Below, one piece after another: positions 7,284 through 15,007 of a stretch of 16,690 bases of DNA. The position numbers and the translations under genes are program-made. This stretch comes from JAZDKP01 sp043802925 (GTDB lineage: Bacteria; Fibrobacterota; OXYB2-FULL-49-7; JAEUSG01): positions 1 to 16,690 of the forward strand of contig JAZDKP010000192.1 of NCBI GenBank assembly GCA_043802925.1, in the 5' to 3' direction. The notes under the pieces are model-generated. The model had not been told where the DNA came from, ran no database searches, and was given only the letters and a program-made list of their open reading frames with translations. Position 1 is the first letter of the stretch. Each line of letters starts with the position of its first letter.

Positions 7284-8737
7284 ACAACGTAAGTCGAGGC
7301 GGATATGCGTCCGCCCCGGCCGGTCCAGTTTGTGTGAAAGAATTCACCGCGCTTTTTGTCGACGCGCTCGTAAGTGTGCGCGCCAAAGTAGTCGCGCTGG
7401 GCCTGCAGCAGGTTGGCGGGCAGACGCGGGCAGCGGTAGCCGTCAAAGAACGACAGCGCGGATGCGAACGTGGGCACGGGAATGCCGGCCTTGACCGCCC
7501 GGCCCACCATGCTGCGCCAGGGCTCCTGGTATTTATTGATGAGCTTCTTGAAGAAGTCGTCGAGTAACAGATTGGGCAGCGCCGGGTTTTTGTCGTACGC
7601 CACTTTGATTTTGCCGAGGAACTGGCTCCGGATGATGCAGCCCCCGCGCCACATGAGCGCAATGGCGCCATAGTTGAGGTTCCATTTGAACTCCTTGGCC
7701 GCTTCGCGCAGGAGCATGAAACCCTGGGCGTAGGAGACCACCTTGGCCGCATAAAGCGCCTTCTGGAGTTCCTTGACAATGGCGGCCTTGCTGCCCGTCA
7801 TTTTTGGCTTTGGCCCTTTGAGGGCTTTGCCCGCAACCACGCGTTCGTCCTTGATGGCCGACAAGCAGCGCGCGAACACTGCTTCGGAGACCAGCGTAAG
7901 CGGGATACCGAGGTCCAGCGCGGAGATGCTGGTCCATTTGCCCGTGCCTTTTTGCCCGGCCGTGTCGAGGATTTTGTCGACAATGGGCTTTCCATCCTCA
8001 TCGTTGAAGCCGAGAATGTCGCGGGTGATTTCAATGAGGTAGCTGTCGAGTTCACCCTTGTTCCATTCGGTCAAAACCTTGTGCATTTCACCGGCCTTCA
8101 TGCCCAGGCCGTCCTTCATGATTTGATACGCTTCGCAGATAAGTTGCATGTCGCCGTACTCGATGCCGTTGTGCACCATTTTGACGAAGTGGCCCGCGCC
8201 GTCCTCACCCACCCATTCGCAGCAGGGGGAGCCATCTTCAACCTTGGCCGAGATGGCCTGGAAGATGGGTTTGACATGGGGCCATGCCGCCGGGTTGCCG
8301 CCGGGCATGATGGAAGGCCCGCGCCGAGCGCCCTCCTCCCCGCCCGACACGCCCGTACCGATGAACAGGATGCCTTTTTCGGCAAGAGACTTTGTACGGC
8401 GGATGGTGTCCGGGAAGTGGGAGTTGCCGCCGTCGATGATGATGTCGCCCTTTTCGAGGAAGGGAACCACCTGGTCAATGAACTGGTCGACCGTGCTGCC
8501 CGCCTTGACCATGAGCATGACCCGCCGGGGGCTTTTGAGGCTGGCGCAGAGCTCCTGCACGGAATGACAGCCTTGGATGGTGCGGCCTTTGGCTTCATTA
8601 TTGATGAAATCGTCGACCTTGGAGACGGTGCGGTTAAAGACCGCAACGGAAAAACCGTGATCGTTCATATTGAGGACCAGGTTCTGGCCCATGACCGCCA
8701 GGCCCACGAGGCCGATGTCGCATTTCAGTTCGCTCAT
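7280..8737 (-). CDS. gnd: 6-phosphogluconate dehydrogenase, decarboxylating
   Basis: 485 residues, full length for the long (NADP-type) form. It oxidises and decarboxylates 6-phosphogluconate to ribulose-5-phosphate. Visible motifs: nucleotide-binding GLVGLAVMGQNL (9-20), Asn35-Arg36-Thr37 after the second strand as in NADP-preferring enzymes, IIDGGNSHFPDT (100-111), GVSGGEEGARRGPSIMPGG (129-147), and the catalytic segment GHFVKMVHNGIEYGDMQ with Lys186 and Glu193. C-terminal helical parts such as WRGGCIIRS and the tail segment around PANLLQAQRDYFGAHTYER are typical. AAGGA in a purine run (8750-8741) sits 8 nt from the ATG. It is the first gene of the operon, directly behind a strong promoter. 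Its pairing with uronate genes instead of glucose-6-phosphate dehydrogenase suggests that it serves gluconate formed from hexuronates. Confidence 0.98.
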   Translation of the reverse strand: MSELKCDIGLVGLAVMGQNLVLNMNDHGFSVAVFNRTVSKVDDFINNEAKGRTIQGCHSVQELCASLKSPRRVMLMVKAGSTVDQFIDQVVPFLEKGDIIIDGGNSHFPDTIRRTKSLAEKGILFIGTGVSGGEEGARRGPSIMPGGNPAAWPHVKPIFQAISAKVEDGSPCCEWVGEDGAGHFVKMVHNGIEYGDMQLICEAYQIMKDGLGMKAGEMHKVLTEWNKGELDSYLIEITRDILGFNDEDGKPIVDKILDTAGQKGTGKWTSISALDLGIPLTLVSEAVFARCLSAIKDERVVAGKALKGPKPKMTGSKAAIVKELQKALYAAKVVSYAQGFMLLREAAKEFKWNLNYGAIALMWRGGCIIRSQFLGKIKVAYDKNPALPNLLLDDFFKKLINKYQEPWRSMVGRAVKAGIPVPTFASALSFFDGYRCPRLPANLLQAQRDYFGAHTYERVDKKRGEFFHTNWTGRGGRISASTYVV

Positions 8738-8804
8738 AATCCCCTTCCTTGAAATAGTTTGTTTATGGGAAAGATGCTTTTTTTGCTCCGGGTGAAAGAG
8801 TAAT

Positions 8805-8834
8805 ATTATATTTTTTTTTAATCAGTTAAGTCAA
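8805..8834 (-). promoter_or_regulatory. Strong sigma-70 promoter of the gnd-uxaE-SDR-larA operon
   Basis: On the minus strand: -35 TTGACT (8834-8829), an 18-nt spacer ending in an A-tract, and a perfect -10 TATAAT (8810-8805). Transcription should start near 8798, giving a leader of about 60 nt to the gnd ATG. The -35 hexamer matches that of the regulator operon at 2273-2278. No copy of the TTACCAGTAA box is seen here. Confidence 0.75.
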
Positions 8835-8870
8835 TCCCGTAAACACAGGCCCCAAATGGAAGAAAACAAG

Positions 8871-9527
8871 ATGATTAAGCTCGCGCCTTCGATTCTTTCC
8901 GCGGACTTCTCCTGCCTCGGCGACCAGGTGCGCCGGGCTGACCGGGCGGGCGCGGACTACATCCACGTGGACGTCATGGACGGCCATTTTGTGGACAATA
9001 TCACCATTGGCCCCCTGGTGGTAAAGGCACTCCGCAAGATCACGGATAAGCCCCTCGACACACACCTGATGATCGCTGAACCGGACAAATATCTTTCCCG
9101 CTTTGCCGAGGCCGGCTCCGACATCATCACTTTTCATGTTGAAGCCTCGCCGGACCCGGCCAAAACCATACGCACCCTGCATGGCCTCGGCGTCAAAGCC
9201 GGTATCACGCTCAACCCGGCCACCCCTTTTTCAGCCCTCGAACCCGTGTTGGCGGCCATCGACTGGTTGCTGGTCATGACCGTTCATCCGGGCTTCGGCG
9301 CACAGGCCTTCATGCCCGATATGGTGAAGAAAATCGAACGGGCGCGGGAACTGAAGGAAAAACACGGCTATAAATATGATATTGAAGTCGATGGAGGCGT
9401 TTCGGAAAAAACAGCCTCTCTTGTCAGCCAAGCAGGGGCCAACGTCCTGGTGGCGGGCAACGCGGTGTTTGGACTGGGCGGCGACATCGAAGGGAACATC
9501 GCGAAACTTCGCGCGACCGTCCAATAA
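8871..9527 (+). CDS. rpe: Ribulose-phosphate 3-epimerase
   Basis: 218 residues from the ATG at 8871, the normal length for this TIM-barrel enzyme, which interconverts ribulose-5-phosphate and xylulose-5-phosphate. The metal-binding and catalytic segments are all present: LAPSILSADF at the N-terminus, HVDVMDGHFV, DTHLMI, TVHPGFGAQ and EVDGGV, with the phosphate-binding AGNAVFG near the end. An in-frame ATG lies 15 nt upstream at 8856, but the later start begins MIKLAPSIL as the family usually does and has GGAAG about 8 nt before it. Nothing ribosome-site-like precedes 8856. It is divergent from gnd across a 130-bp region, so the two consecutive pentose phosphate steps may share regulation. Its stop codon overlaps the T-tract of a terminator serving the opposite strand. 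Confidence 0.97.
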   Translation: MIKLAPSILSADFSCLGDQVRRADRAGADYIHVDVMDGHFVDNITIGPLVVKALRKITDKPLDTHLMIAEPDKYLSRFAEAGSDIITFHVEASPDPAKTIRTLHGLGVKAGITLNPATPFSALEPVLAAIDWLLVMTVHPGFGAQAFMPDMVKKIERARELKEKHGYKYDIEVDGGVSEKTASLVSQAGANVLVAGNAVFGLGGDIEGNIAKLRATVQ

Positions 9528-9554
9528 AAACGCACAAGGTATAAGCCCTGTGCG
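9523..9554 (-). terminator. Rho-independent terminator for the small minus-strand ORF
   Basis: On the minus strand, CGCACAGGG (9554-9546) pairs with CCTTGTGCG (9539-9531) around CTTATA with one mismatch. It is followed directly by TTTTTATT (9530-9523). On the plus strand the hairpin has no T run after it, so it serves transcription arriving from the right, where the 29-codon ORF lies. It overlaps the rpe stop codon. Confidence 0.65.
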
Positions 9555-9587
9555 AATTACAAAAAGAGGGTTGGGTTCTAAATCAAA

Positions 9588-9677
9588 CTATCGGTTCCAG
9601 AAGGGAACCAGTAACAGATCCAGTATCTCGTGCTGAACATCCATCAGTTTTTTCTTCAGATTCTTAAATGCTTTCAT
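9588..9677 (-). CDS. Unrecognised 29-residue small protein
   Basis: A 29-codon frame begins at ATG 9677 and ends with TAG at 9590-9588. The peptide starts with a basic segment (MKAFKNLKKK), passes through LMDVQHEILD and ends hydrophobic (LLLVPFWNR). This suggests an amphipathic or membrane-associating helix with a positive N-terminus. GGAG at 9690-9687 is 9 nt upstream, and a T-tailed hairpin lies 34 nt after the stop, so the stretch has the full layout of a small gene, in an otherwise empty region. A perfect inverted repeat GGTTCC/GGAACC (9593-9609) sits over its last codons. A possible promoter, TTGCAA-17-TAATAA, lies just before the ribosome site but is weak. I do not recognise the peptide; a small membrane protein, leader peptide or type I toxin-like peptide are all possible. 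It is convergent with rpe. Confidence 0.5.
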   Translation of the reverse strand: MKAFKNLKKKLMDVQHEILDLLLVPFWNR

Positions 9678-10006
9678 AAGTATTGTCTCCGTTCATTTTT
9701 CAACATTATTATCCAATCATTTAATTTATTGCAATAACCGAGCCAGTCATAAAGATTCAGCGATTAAACCGACTTAAATGCGCACATCTCAACATAATAC
9801 AATATCTTAAAGCACACGACTGTTTTATCGATTAACTGTTAAATAGTGATACGCATATGGAAAAGTCTGCACTGAATTGTATGTTGAAGAATTGTTCAAA
9901 ACTATTCTAATGCATTAATAATGAATAAGGTAATGGGCATACTCTGAAATGATATTTTTAAGTATCAATGATGGTACGACGTTGTTCAACTATGGGACAA
10001 ACGTGT
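9678..10006. other. AT-rich intergenic region without recognised genes
   Basis: Apart from the leader and ribosome site of the small ORF, I see no open frame above about 20 codons with a ribosome site, and no tRNA cloverleaf. There is no tandem repeat. Its base composition differs sharply from the GC-rich repeat cluster that follows. Confidence 0.5.
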
Positions 10007-10120
10007 ACCGGGCCCTTCGACTCCGCTCCGGGCCCGGTTTTAATTTTGCGACCCCCGAGCGGCGTGCACTGAGCGCAATCGAAGTGACTCAAAGGGCGTG
10101 CCGTGAGCGGAGTCGAAGGG
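10007..10120. repeat. Cluster of GC-rich inverted and degenerate repeats (REP-like element)
   Basis: CCCTTCGACTCCGCTC (10013-10028) recurs as an exact inverted copy, GAGCGGAGTCGAAGGG (10105-10120). A degenerate third copy, TGAGCGCAATCGAAGTG (10070-10086), lies 34 bp before the last one and in the same orientation. Within the first copy, ACCGGGCCC (10007-10015) pairs with GGGCCCGGT (10030-10038), followed on the plus strand by TTTTAATTTT, so this part could also terminate plus-strand transcription. The cluster begins 7 bp after the NagB-like gene's stop. Such CTTCGACTCCGCTC repeats look like dispersed palindromic elements; copy number elsewhere cannot be seen here. Confidence 0.6.
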
Positions 10121-10126
10121 CGTGCC

Positions 10127-10891
10127 CTACTTCCCCACTTTGCTGAAAGAGTCCGAGTCGAGGTAGAGCTTGGAACCGGTCTTGGTTTTGAGGATGGAGG
10201 CCGGAAACTCGGGCGAGACCTTGGCTTTCCAAAATTCGGCAATGACGTCCGCTTTGATGGCGTAAGGGACAACGGCCATAACCACGCGTGCGGACATGAG
10301 CGTGGGGAGGGTGATGGTAAGGCCCGAATCGGGAATGGTCCCAAGTTTTTGGAAATTAGGGTCTTGCATGAGCTGCTGCTTGCTGGCGTCGCAGATTTTG
10401 ACGAGACGGACCCGCTGCGTGTCGTGAAAGTCCGTGGAACCGGGTTCGTTGAGCGCGAGGTGCCCGGAAATACCGAGGCCCAGGCAGCAGATATGCGGCA
10501 GATGCTTGTCAATAAGCGCTTCGTAACGTTTCCGCTCGGTCTCGACGTCTTTGGGCGCGTGGCTGATGATGTTGACGCTCTTGAAATGCACGTGCGAATA
10601 GAGGTCGCGCCGCGGCTGGGCGCAGATCGTGTACTGGACCGGGATGCCGGGGGCGTAAAACTCGTCCACGGCAAAGGCATTGAGCCGGTTCCAGGCGATG
10701 TCCCTGCGCGCGCACAGCGCCGCATGGAAGGCGCCCTGCGATTCGGCGCCGGAAAAGATGACATTGAGGTCCGCGTGGGACGAAAGGAGCATGCGCACAC
10801 TTTCCGCGAAGTCCTCCGCGGCCTTGGCCGCCATCTGCGCCGTGTCCTTTCCGATAATGACGCTCATGTCGCCGCAAGCAAGTTTCCGCAT
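10127..10891 (-). CDS. nagB: NagB-family glucosamine-6-phosphate deaminase-like protein with altered active site
   Basis: 254 residues, typical for the NagB/6-phosphogluconolactonase fold. Recognisable segments: VIFSGAESQGAFHAAL (sugar-phosphate loop, 44-59), NAFAVDEFYAPG with Asp76 (equivalent to the catalytic Asp72 of E. coli NagB), GLGISGHLALNEPG (138-151) and TITLPTLMSARV (192-203). NagB converts glucosamine-6-phosphate to fructose-6-phosphate and ammonia. In the third motif the near-invariant Asp (GxDGHIAFNEP, Asp141 in E. coli) is Ser142; the His (144) and Glu (149) are kept. The codon reads TCC clearly. Activity may therefore be weak or the substrate different, such as another amino sugar or a lactone. 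It starts 6 bp after the preceding gene, whose last codons supply the AAGGAG, so translation is coupled. It ends the long lysS operon, and repeats follow. Confidence 0.78.
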   Translation of the reverse strand: MRKLACGDMSVIIGKDTAQMAAKAAEDFAESVRMLLSSHADLNVIFSGAESQGAFHAALCARRDIAWNRLNAFAVDEFYAPGIPVQYTICAQPRRDLYSHVHFKSVNIISHAPKDVETERKRYEALIDKHLPHICCLGLGISGHLALNEPGSTDFHDTQRVRLVKICDASKQQLMQDPNFQKLGTIPDSGLTITLPTLMSARVVMAVVPYAIKADVIAEFWKAKVSPEFPASILKTKTGSKLYLDSDSFSKVGK

Positions 10892-10897
10892 GGTCCC

Positions 10898-11467
10898 CTA
10901 CTCCTTTTTCCCGTCGAGTTCCTTCAGTTCCGTGTCCAGTTTTTTCAGTTCCGAATCAATGGCCTGCTCCTCGGGCGAAGCGCCAAAGCCCAGTCGGTCC
11001 TGCATCCGGCCCACGAGCGCCTCGTCCATGTACCCAACCGTGGCCACAACGGTCCCGGGCTTTAAGCCGATACGCACCATCCGGCCCTGCTGCCGCCGCC
11101 AGAAGACGTTTCCCCGGCCCACGAACTGGCCAAAACGGCCGGTGACCTCGTGCACGGTCTTCTCAAAATATTCGCGGCCGGGATAGCGGTACTCGACCGC
11201 CATGGCAAAGCGGTTGTCCACGAAATGATACAGGACCGAATCAACCACGCCCTTGACGCGGACGAGCCGGTAAACCGCGGTTCCGCGGGCAGAATCCGCA
11301 TAAACGCGGGCAAGCGTGTGCTTGTAGGCGTCGGAAACAGGGAAACGCGCAACAAGCGCGACGGTGTCGGCGCCGAACCGGAAGCGGTCGTACCCATCCG
11401 GAAGGTCCAGGCAGAAGAGCGCGCCCGGAAACGTGAGCAGAAAAACGAGCACAACGGTCCGGGTCAT
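10898..11467 (-). CDS. Secreted protein of unknown function
   Basis: 189 residues; I do not recognise a family. The first 20 or so residues are a signal peptide (Thr-Arg then VVLVFLLTFPGALFC), so export across the inner membrane is likely. The Cys at 19 is not in a good lipobox (ALFC), so signal peptidase I cleavage is more likely than lipoprotein processing. The middle is rich in beta-like, aromatic and arginine segments (AVYRLVRVKGVVDSVLYHFVDNRFAMAVEYRY), resembling a small periplasmic domain. The C-terminus (EEQAIDSELKKLDTELKEL) is a short coiled coil. It begins 14 bp after mcsB with an AGGAT site overlapping the mcsB stop, and is followed after 6 bp by the NagB-like gene. Residence in an operon with Lol genes suits an envelope role, but that is inference. 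Confidence 0.8.
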   Translation of the reverse strand: MTRTVVLVFLLTFPGALFCLDLPDGYDRFRFGADTVALVARFPVSDAYKHTLARVYADSARGTAVYRLVRVKGVVDSVLYHFVDNRFAMAVEYRYPGREYFEKTVHEVTGRFGQFVGRGNVFWRRQQGRMVRIGLKPGTVVATVGYMDEALVGRMQDRLGFGASPEEQAIDSELKKLDTELKELDGKKE

Positions 11468-11481
11468 AAACGAGATCCTTT

Positions 11482-12582
11482 TTATTCGGCGTCCGAATCG
11501 GTTTTTTTACGGGGCGCGAGCTTTTTACGATTTTTCATGATGTGGTCGCGCACAATGTCGGCGCGGTGGAAGTCACGCTCGGCCGCATCCATTTTATGCT
11601 TGAACAGGCGCTGGATGTGTGCGGGCTGCACGAGTATCATGAGCTGGTTCAGGGCCCGGAGGTTGATGTTGCCGATGATATCGAGCATGATACCAAGGCG
11701 CAGGGCCGAACTTAAGCTCATGAACTCGTTGGTCGTGAGCAGGCGCGCGTTGTTCAGAATGCCGTAGGCGCGCCAGATTTTGTCCTCGATATGCACGCGC
11801 GCGTCGCGCATGAGCGTTTCACAGGCCCGCTTTTCAAAACCCACGAGCTGGGCGACCACCTTGCCGATGGTCTCGATGACCTCGTGTTCGGTTTTCCCGA
11901 GCGTGGTGTGGTTGCTGATCTGGAACAGGTTGCCCAGGACTTCGGTGCCCTCCCCGTAAAAGCCGCGCACCGACAAGCCGATTTGGGTAATCCCCTTGAG
12001 GGTCTCGTCAATGTCCTTGGTGAGCACCAGCGCGGGAAGGTGGATGAGCACCGAAACGCGCATGCCCGTGCCCACATTCGTGGGGCAGGCCGTAAGGTAA
12101 CCGTATTTCTCGGAAAAGGCGTAAGGGAGAGCGGCGGAGAACTCGTTGTCGGCCTTGTCGAGAATTTCCCAGGCCGCTTCCATGTTGAAACCCGACACGA
12201 TGGATTGGAGCCGGAGGTGGTCCTCCTCGTTGACCATGATGGAAAGGCGCTGGTCGTTGCGGATGATGGCCCCGCGCCGCCACTGGCCGTTCTCGAGATC
12301 CGGGCTGATGAGGTGGCGCTCCACGAGCAGGTGCCGGTCGAGGTCGGAGAGCGCGTCCATGTCCGCGGTGCAGGCGCCCGTGAGCGAGCGGCATTGCCCG
12401 GCCGCGGCCTGGACGATATGATAGACCTGCTCGATGGTCTTTTTATCGGAACGACTGACAAATGGATAATCATGGAGGTTGCGGGCGAGCCGGATGCGGC
12501 TGCTGAGAATGTGGCCCGAATCAGGGCCCGACGCGTCGAGCCAGGCCGAAGGAGTGTCGATGAGGGCCTCAAAGTCGGTCAT
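11482..12582 (-). CDS. mcsB: Protein-arginine kinase McsB
   Basis: 366 residues from ATG 12582. The enzyme phosphorylates arginines on proteins; in Firmicutes this marks them for the ClpCP protease. Phosphagen-kinase motifs are present: SSRIRLARNL (27-36), MVNEEDHLR (116-124), ACPTNVGTGMR with Cys166 (165-175), catalytic-type Glu211 in GFYGEGTE, and the nucleotide loop GNLFQISNHTTLG (217-229). The C-terminal phosphoarginine-binding motif RDxxRA is intact as RDFHRA (336-341), so both kinase and recognition functions look preserved. The open frame extends upstream to 12888, but that part overlaps mcsA in another frame and is low-complexity Arg/Ser-rich, so the start at 12582 is right. This start follows the mcsA stop by one base (TGACATG) with GGAAGG upstream. 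No ctsR or clpC adjoins, unlike the classical Firmicutes arrangement. Confidence 0.95.
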   Translation of the reverse strand: MTDFEALIDTPSAWLDASGPDSGHILSSRIRLARNLHDYPFVSRSDKKTIEQVYHIVQAAAGQCRSLTGACTADMDALSDLDRHLLVERHLISPDLENGQWRRGAIIRNDQRLSIMVNEEDHLRLQSIVSGFNMEAAWEILDKADNEFSAALPYAFSEKYGYLTACPTNVGTGMRVSVLIHLPALVLTKDIDETLKGITQIGLSVRGFYGEGTEVLGNLFQISNHTTLGKTEHEVIETIGKVVAQLVGFEKRACETLMRDARVHIEDKIWRAYGILNNARLLTTNEFMSLSSALRLGIMLDIIGNINLRALNQLMILVQPAHIQRLFKHKMDAAERDFHRADIVRDHIMKNRKKLAPRKKTDSDAE

Positions 12583-12583
12583 G

Positions 12584-13074
12584 TCAGCCTTCCATTTTCT
12601 TGATTTTATCACGCATCCGGGCCGCCTTCTCAAAGTCCTCGTTGCGGATGGCCTCCTGCATTTCTCGGCGCATAGAGTCAACCTGACGGCAGGCGTTAAT
12701 GGCGGGCTCCATGCTCTTGGGGACCTTGCCGATATGGCAGTCCGAACCGTGGATTTTACGGAGCAGGTCATCGAGTCGTTTTCCAAAGGCCTCGTAGCAG
12801 TGGCCGCAGCCCAGCCGGCCGGTCTGCTTGAACTCCATGTAAGTGAGTCGGCAGCGGTCACACAGGACCGCGTTGCTCTCCTCCTCATACTCGGTCGCTA
12901 TTTTCGAGACCAGGTTGCCCACGCCGACCCCGCCCTGCGGCGCGGCGCCGGGCACGTGGCCGGTAAACCCCCGCTTTTCCGCGCAGTCGCGGCAGAGGTT
13001 GAGGACCGTCTTTTTATTGTTGATAATCTGGGTGAAGTTGACCGCCGCTGATTTTTTTTTACATTCGTCACAAT

Positions 13075-13078
<4 letters not shown>
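12584..13078 (-). CDS. mcsA: McsA, zinc-finger activator of the arginine kinase McsB
   Basis: 164 residues. Four CxxC pairs suggest two zinc sites: Cys3/Cys6 with Cys29/Cys32, and Cys73/Cys76 with Cys91/Cys94. The C-terminal part (about 125-163, ending AIRNEDFEKAARMRDKIKKME) is a UVR domain like those in UvrB/UvrC and ClpC. In Firmicutes McsA binds and stimulates McsB. The ATG overlaps the lolD stop by 4 bp (ATGA), and its own stop is one base from mcsB, so the two kinase subunits are translationally coupled and probably made in fixed ratio. A glycine/proline-rich linker (about 40-56) separates the first zinc site from the second. Confidence 0.94.
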
Positions 13079-13761
<683 letters not shown>

Positions 13762-13762
13762 A

Positions 13763-15007
13763 TCATTTATAGACGAGCGCTTCCACGGGATTCAGCCGTG
13801 CGGCCTTGTAGGCCGGGTAAAAGGAGAAAAGGAGCGCCAGCACGTTGGCGGTGACGACCACGGCGATGACGTCCCAGGCGTTCACAATCATGGGCAGCGT
13901 GCTGATAAAATAGACGTCGCCCGGGAGCTTGATGAACTGGAACTTAATCTGGAGAAAGCAGAGCAGGAGGCCCGCCGCAGTGCCGGCCAGGGTGCCGATA
14001 ACGCCCACAAAAAGCCCGTTGTACAGGAAGATACGCCGGATGTTGCGCGGGGTCGCGCCCATGGAAAGCAGAATGCCGATTTCACCGGTCTTTTCCATGA
14101 TGACCATGAGCAGCGAACTGATGATGTTGAAGATGGCGACCAGCACGATCATGCTGACCACGATGAACGCGATGAACTTCTCCGAGTTCATCCACTTGAT
14201 GAGCGTGGCGTACTGCTTAATCCAGTCGTGGCTGTAGTAGGGATAGCCCAGGGACTCCTGGAGCGCGGCACCGACCCGGCCCGCCTCCTCGGGATCGCGG
14301 ATTTTGACTTCGATGGCCATGACGCCCTTCATGCCGAGCAGGTCCTGGGCCGTGGCGAGCGAAATGAACGCCAGGTTCGCATCGTACTCGTACATGCCGG
14401 ATTCGTAAAGGCCGGTCACGGTCATGCGCTTCATTTTTGGCATGATGCCCGCAAGCGCGTCCTCCTCGCCCCGGAGGCTCATGAGGATAATTTCGTCGCC
14501 GGGGGCGACGCGGAGCTTGTCGGCCACGTACGAGCCGAGGATGATGCCCGGGTTGTCGCGTCCCTTGACCGAGGGCGCAGGGCCCAGGTTGAGCGCGCCG
14601 AACTTGAGGTTTTTTGCGAGGTCCGTGACCTTGCATTCGCCCTCGAGGTCCACCCCCTTGACGATGATGCCGTCGCGCACCTCCTTGGAGGACACGCCGA
14701 ATTTATCCTCAATGAGCGGGGCCACGGCCTCGACCTTTGGGTTTTTCAGGATAACCGCCATGAGCGAATCGGGGTTCATAATGGGCTCGTGGTGGTAGCT
14801 CTGGATTTTCACGTGCGCAAAGGAGCCCACGATGTTTTTTTTGACCTCGTGCTCAAACCCGTTCATGATGGAGAGCGTGAGGATGAGGACCAGGGTGCCC
14901 AGGAAGACGCCGGCAATGGAGATGACGAGAATCGTGGAGATGAAGCTGACCTTTTTTTTGCCCCACAGGTAACGCCGGGCGATGAAGAGTTCGAAGGGAA
15001 GGGTCAT
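13763..15007 (-). CDS. lolC: Lipoprotein-releasing system permease, LolC/LolE (LolF) type
   Basis: 414 residues with four predicted transmembrane helices: about 22-47, 278-303, 325-352 and 377-398. A periplasmic domain of about 230 residues lies between the first two, the MacB/FtsX-family layout of LolC/E. N-terminal FELFIARRYLWGKKKVSFIS and IAGVFLGTLVLILTLSIMNGFE, and C-terminal MEKTGEIGILLSMGATPRNIRRIFLYNG and YPAYKAARLNPVEALVYK, are characteristic. It forms the membrane part of the complex with LolD. Only one permease gene is present, so it may act as a homodimer (LolF type) or pair with a subunit encoded elsewhere. Its ATG overlaps the lysS stop by 4 bp (ATGA), and lolD follows after one base. 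Confidence 0.95.
   Translation of the reverse strand: MTLPFELFIARRYLWGKKKVSFISTILVISIAGVFLGTLVLILTLSIMNGFEHEVKKNIVGSFAHVKIQSYHHEPIMNPDSLMAVILKNPKVEAVAPLIEDKFGVSSKEVRDGIIVKGVDLEGECKVTDLAKNLKFGALNLGPAPSVKGRDNPGIILGSYVADKLRVAPGDEIILMSLRGEEDALAGIMPKMKRMTVTGLYESGMYEYDANLAFISLATAQDLLGMKGVMAIEVKIRDPEEAGRVGAALQESLGYPYYSHDWIKQYATLIKWMNSEKFIAFIVVSMIVLVAIFNIISSLLMVIMEKTGEIGILLSMGATPRNIRRIFLYNGLFVGVIGTLAGTAAGLLLCFLQIKFQFIKLPGDVYFISTLPMIVNAWDVIAVVVTANVLALLFSFYPAYKAARLNPVEALVYK

Noticed and set aside
8856..8870. Upstream ATG extending rpe by five residues
   Set aside because: It lacks a ribosome site, and the next ATG gives the conserved N-terminus with GGAAG upstream.
9607..9614. ACCAGTAA resembling the regulator boxes
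   Set aside because: It is a single partial match inside the small ORF with no second palindrome or promoter overlap, so it is probably chance.
9857..9910. 17-codon plus-strand frame starting ATGGAAAAG
   Set aside because: It has no ribosome site and no recognisable promoter or terminator.
12583..12888. Open frame extending mcsB by 102 residues at the N-terminus
   Set aside because: It overlaps mcsA in another frame, is Arg/Ser/Pro-rich like an antiframe shadow, and McsB proteins start near MTDFEALI. The 12582 ATG has a ribosome site.
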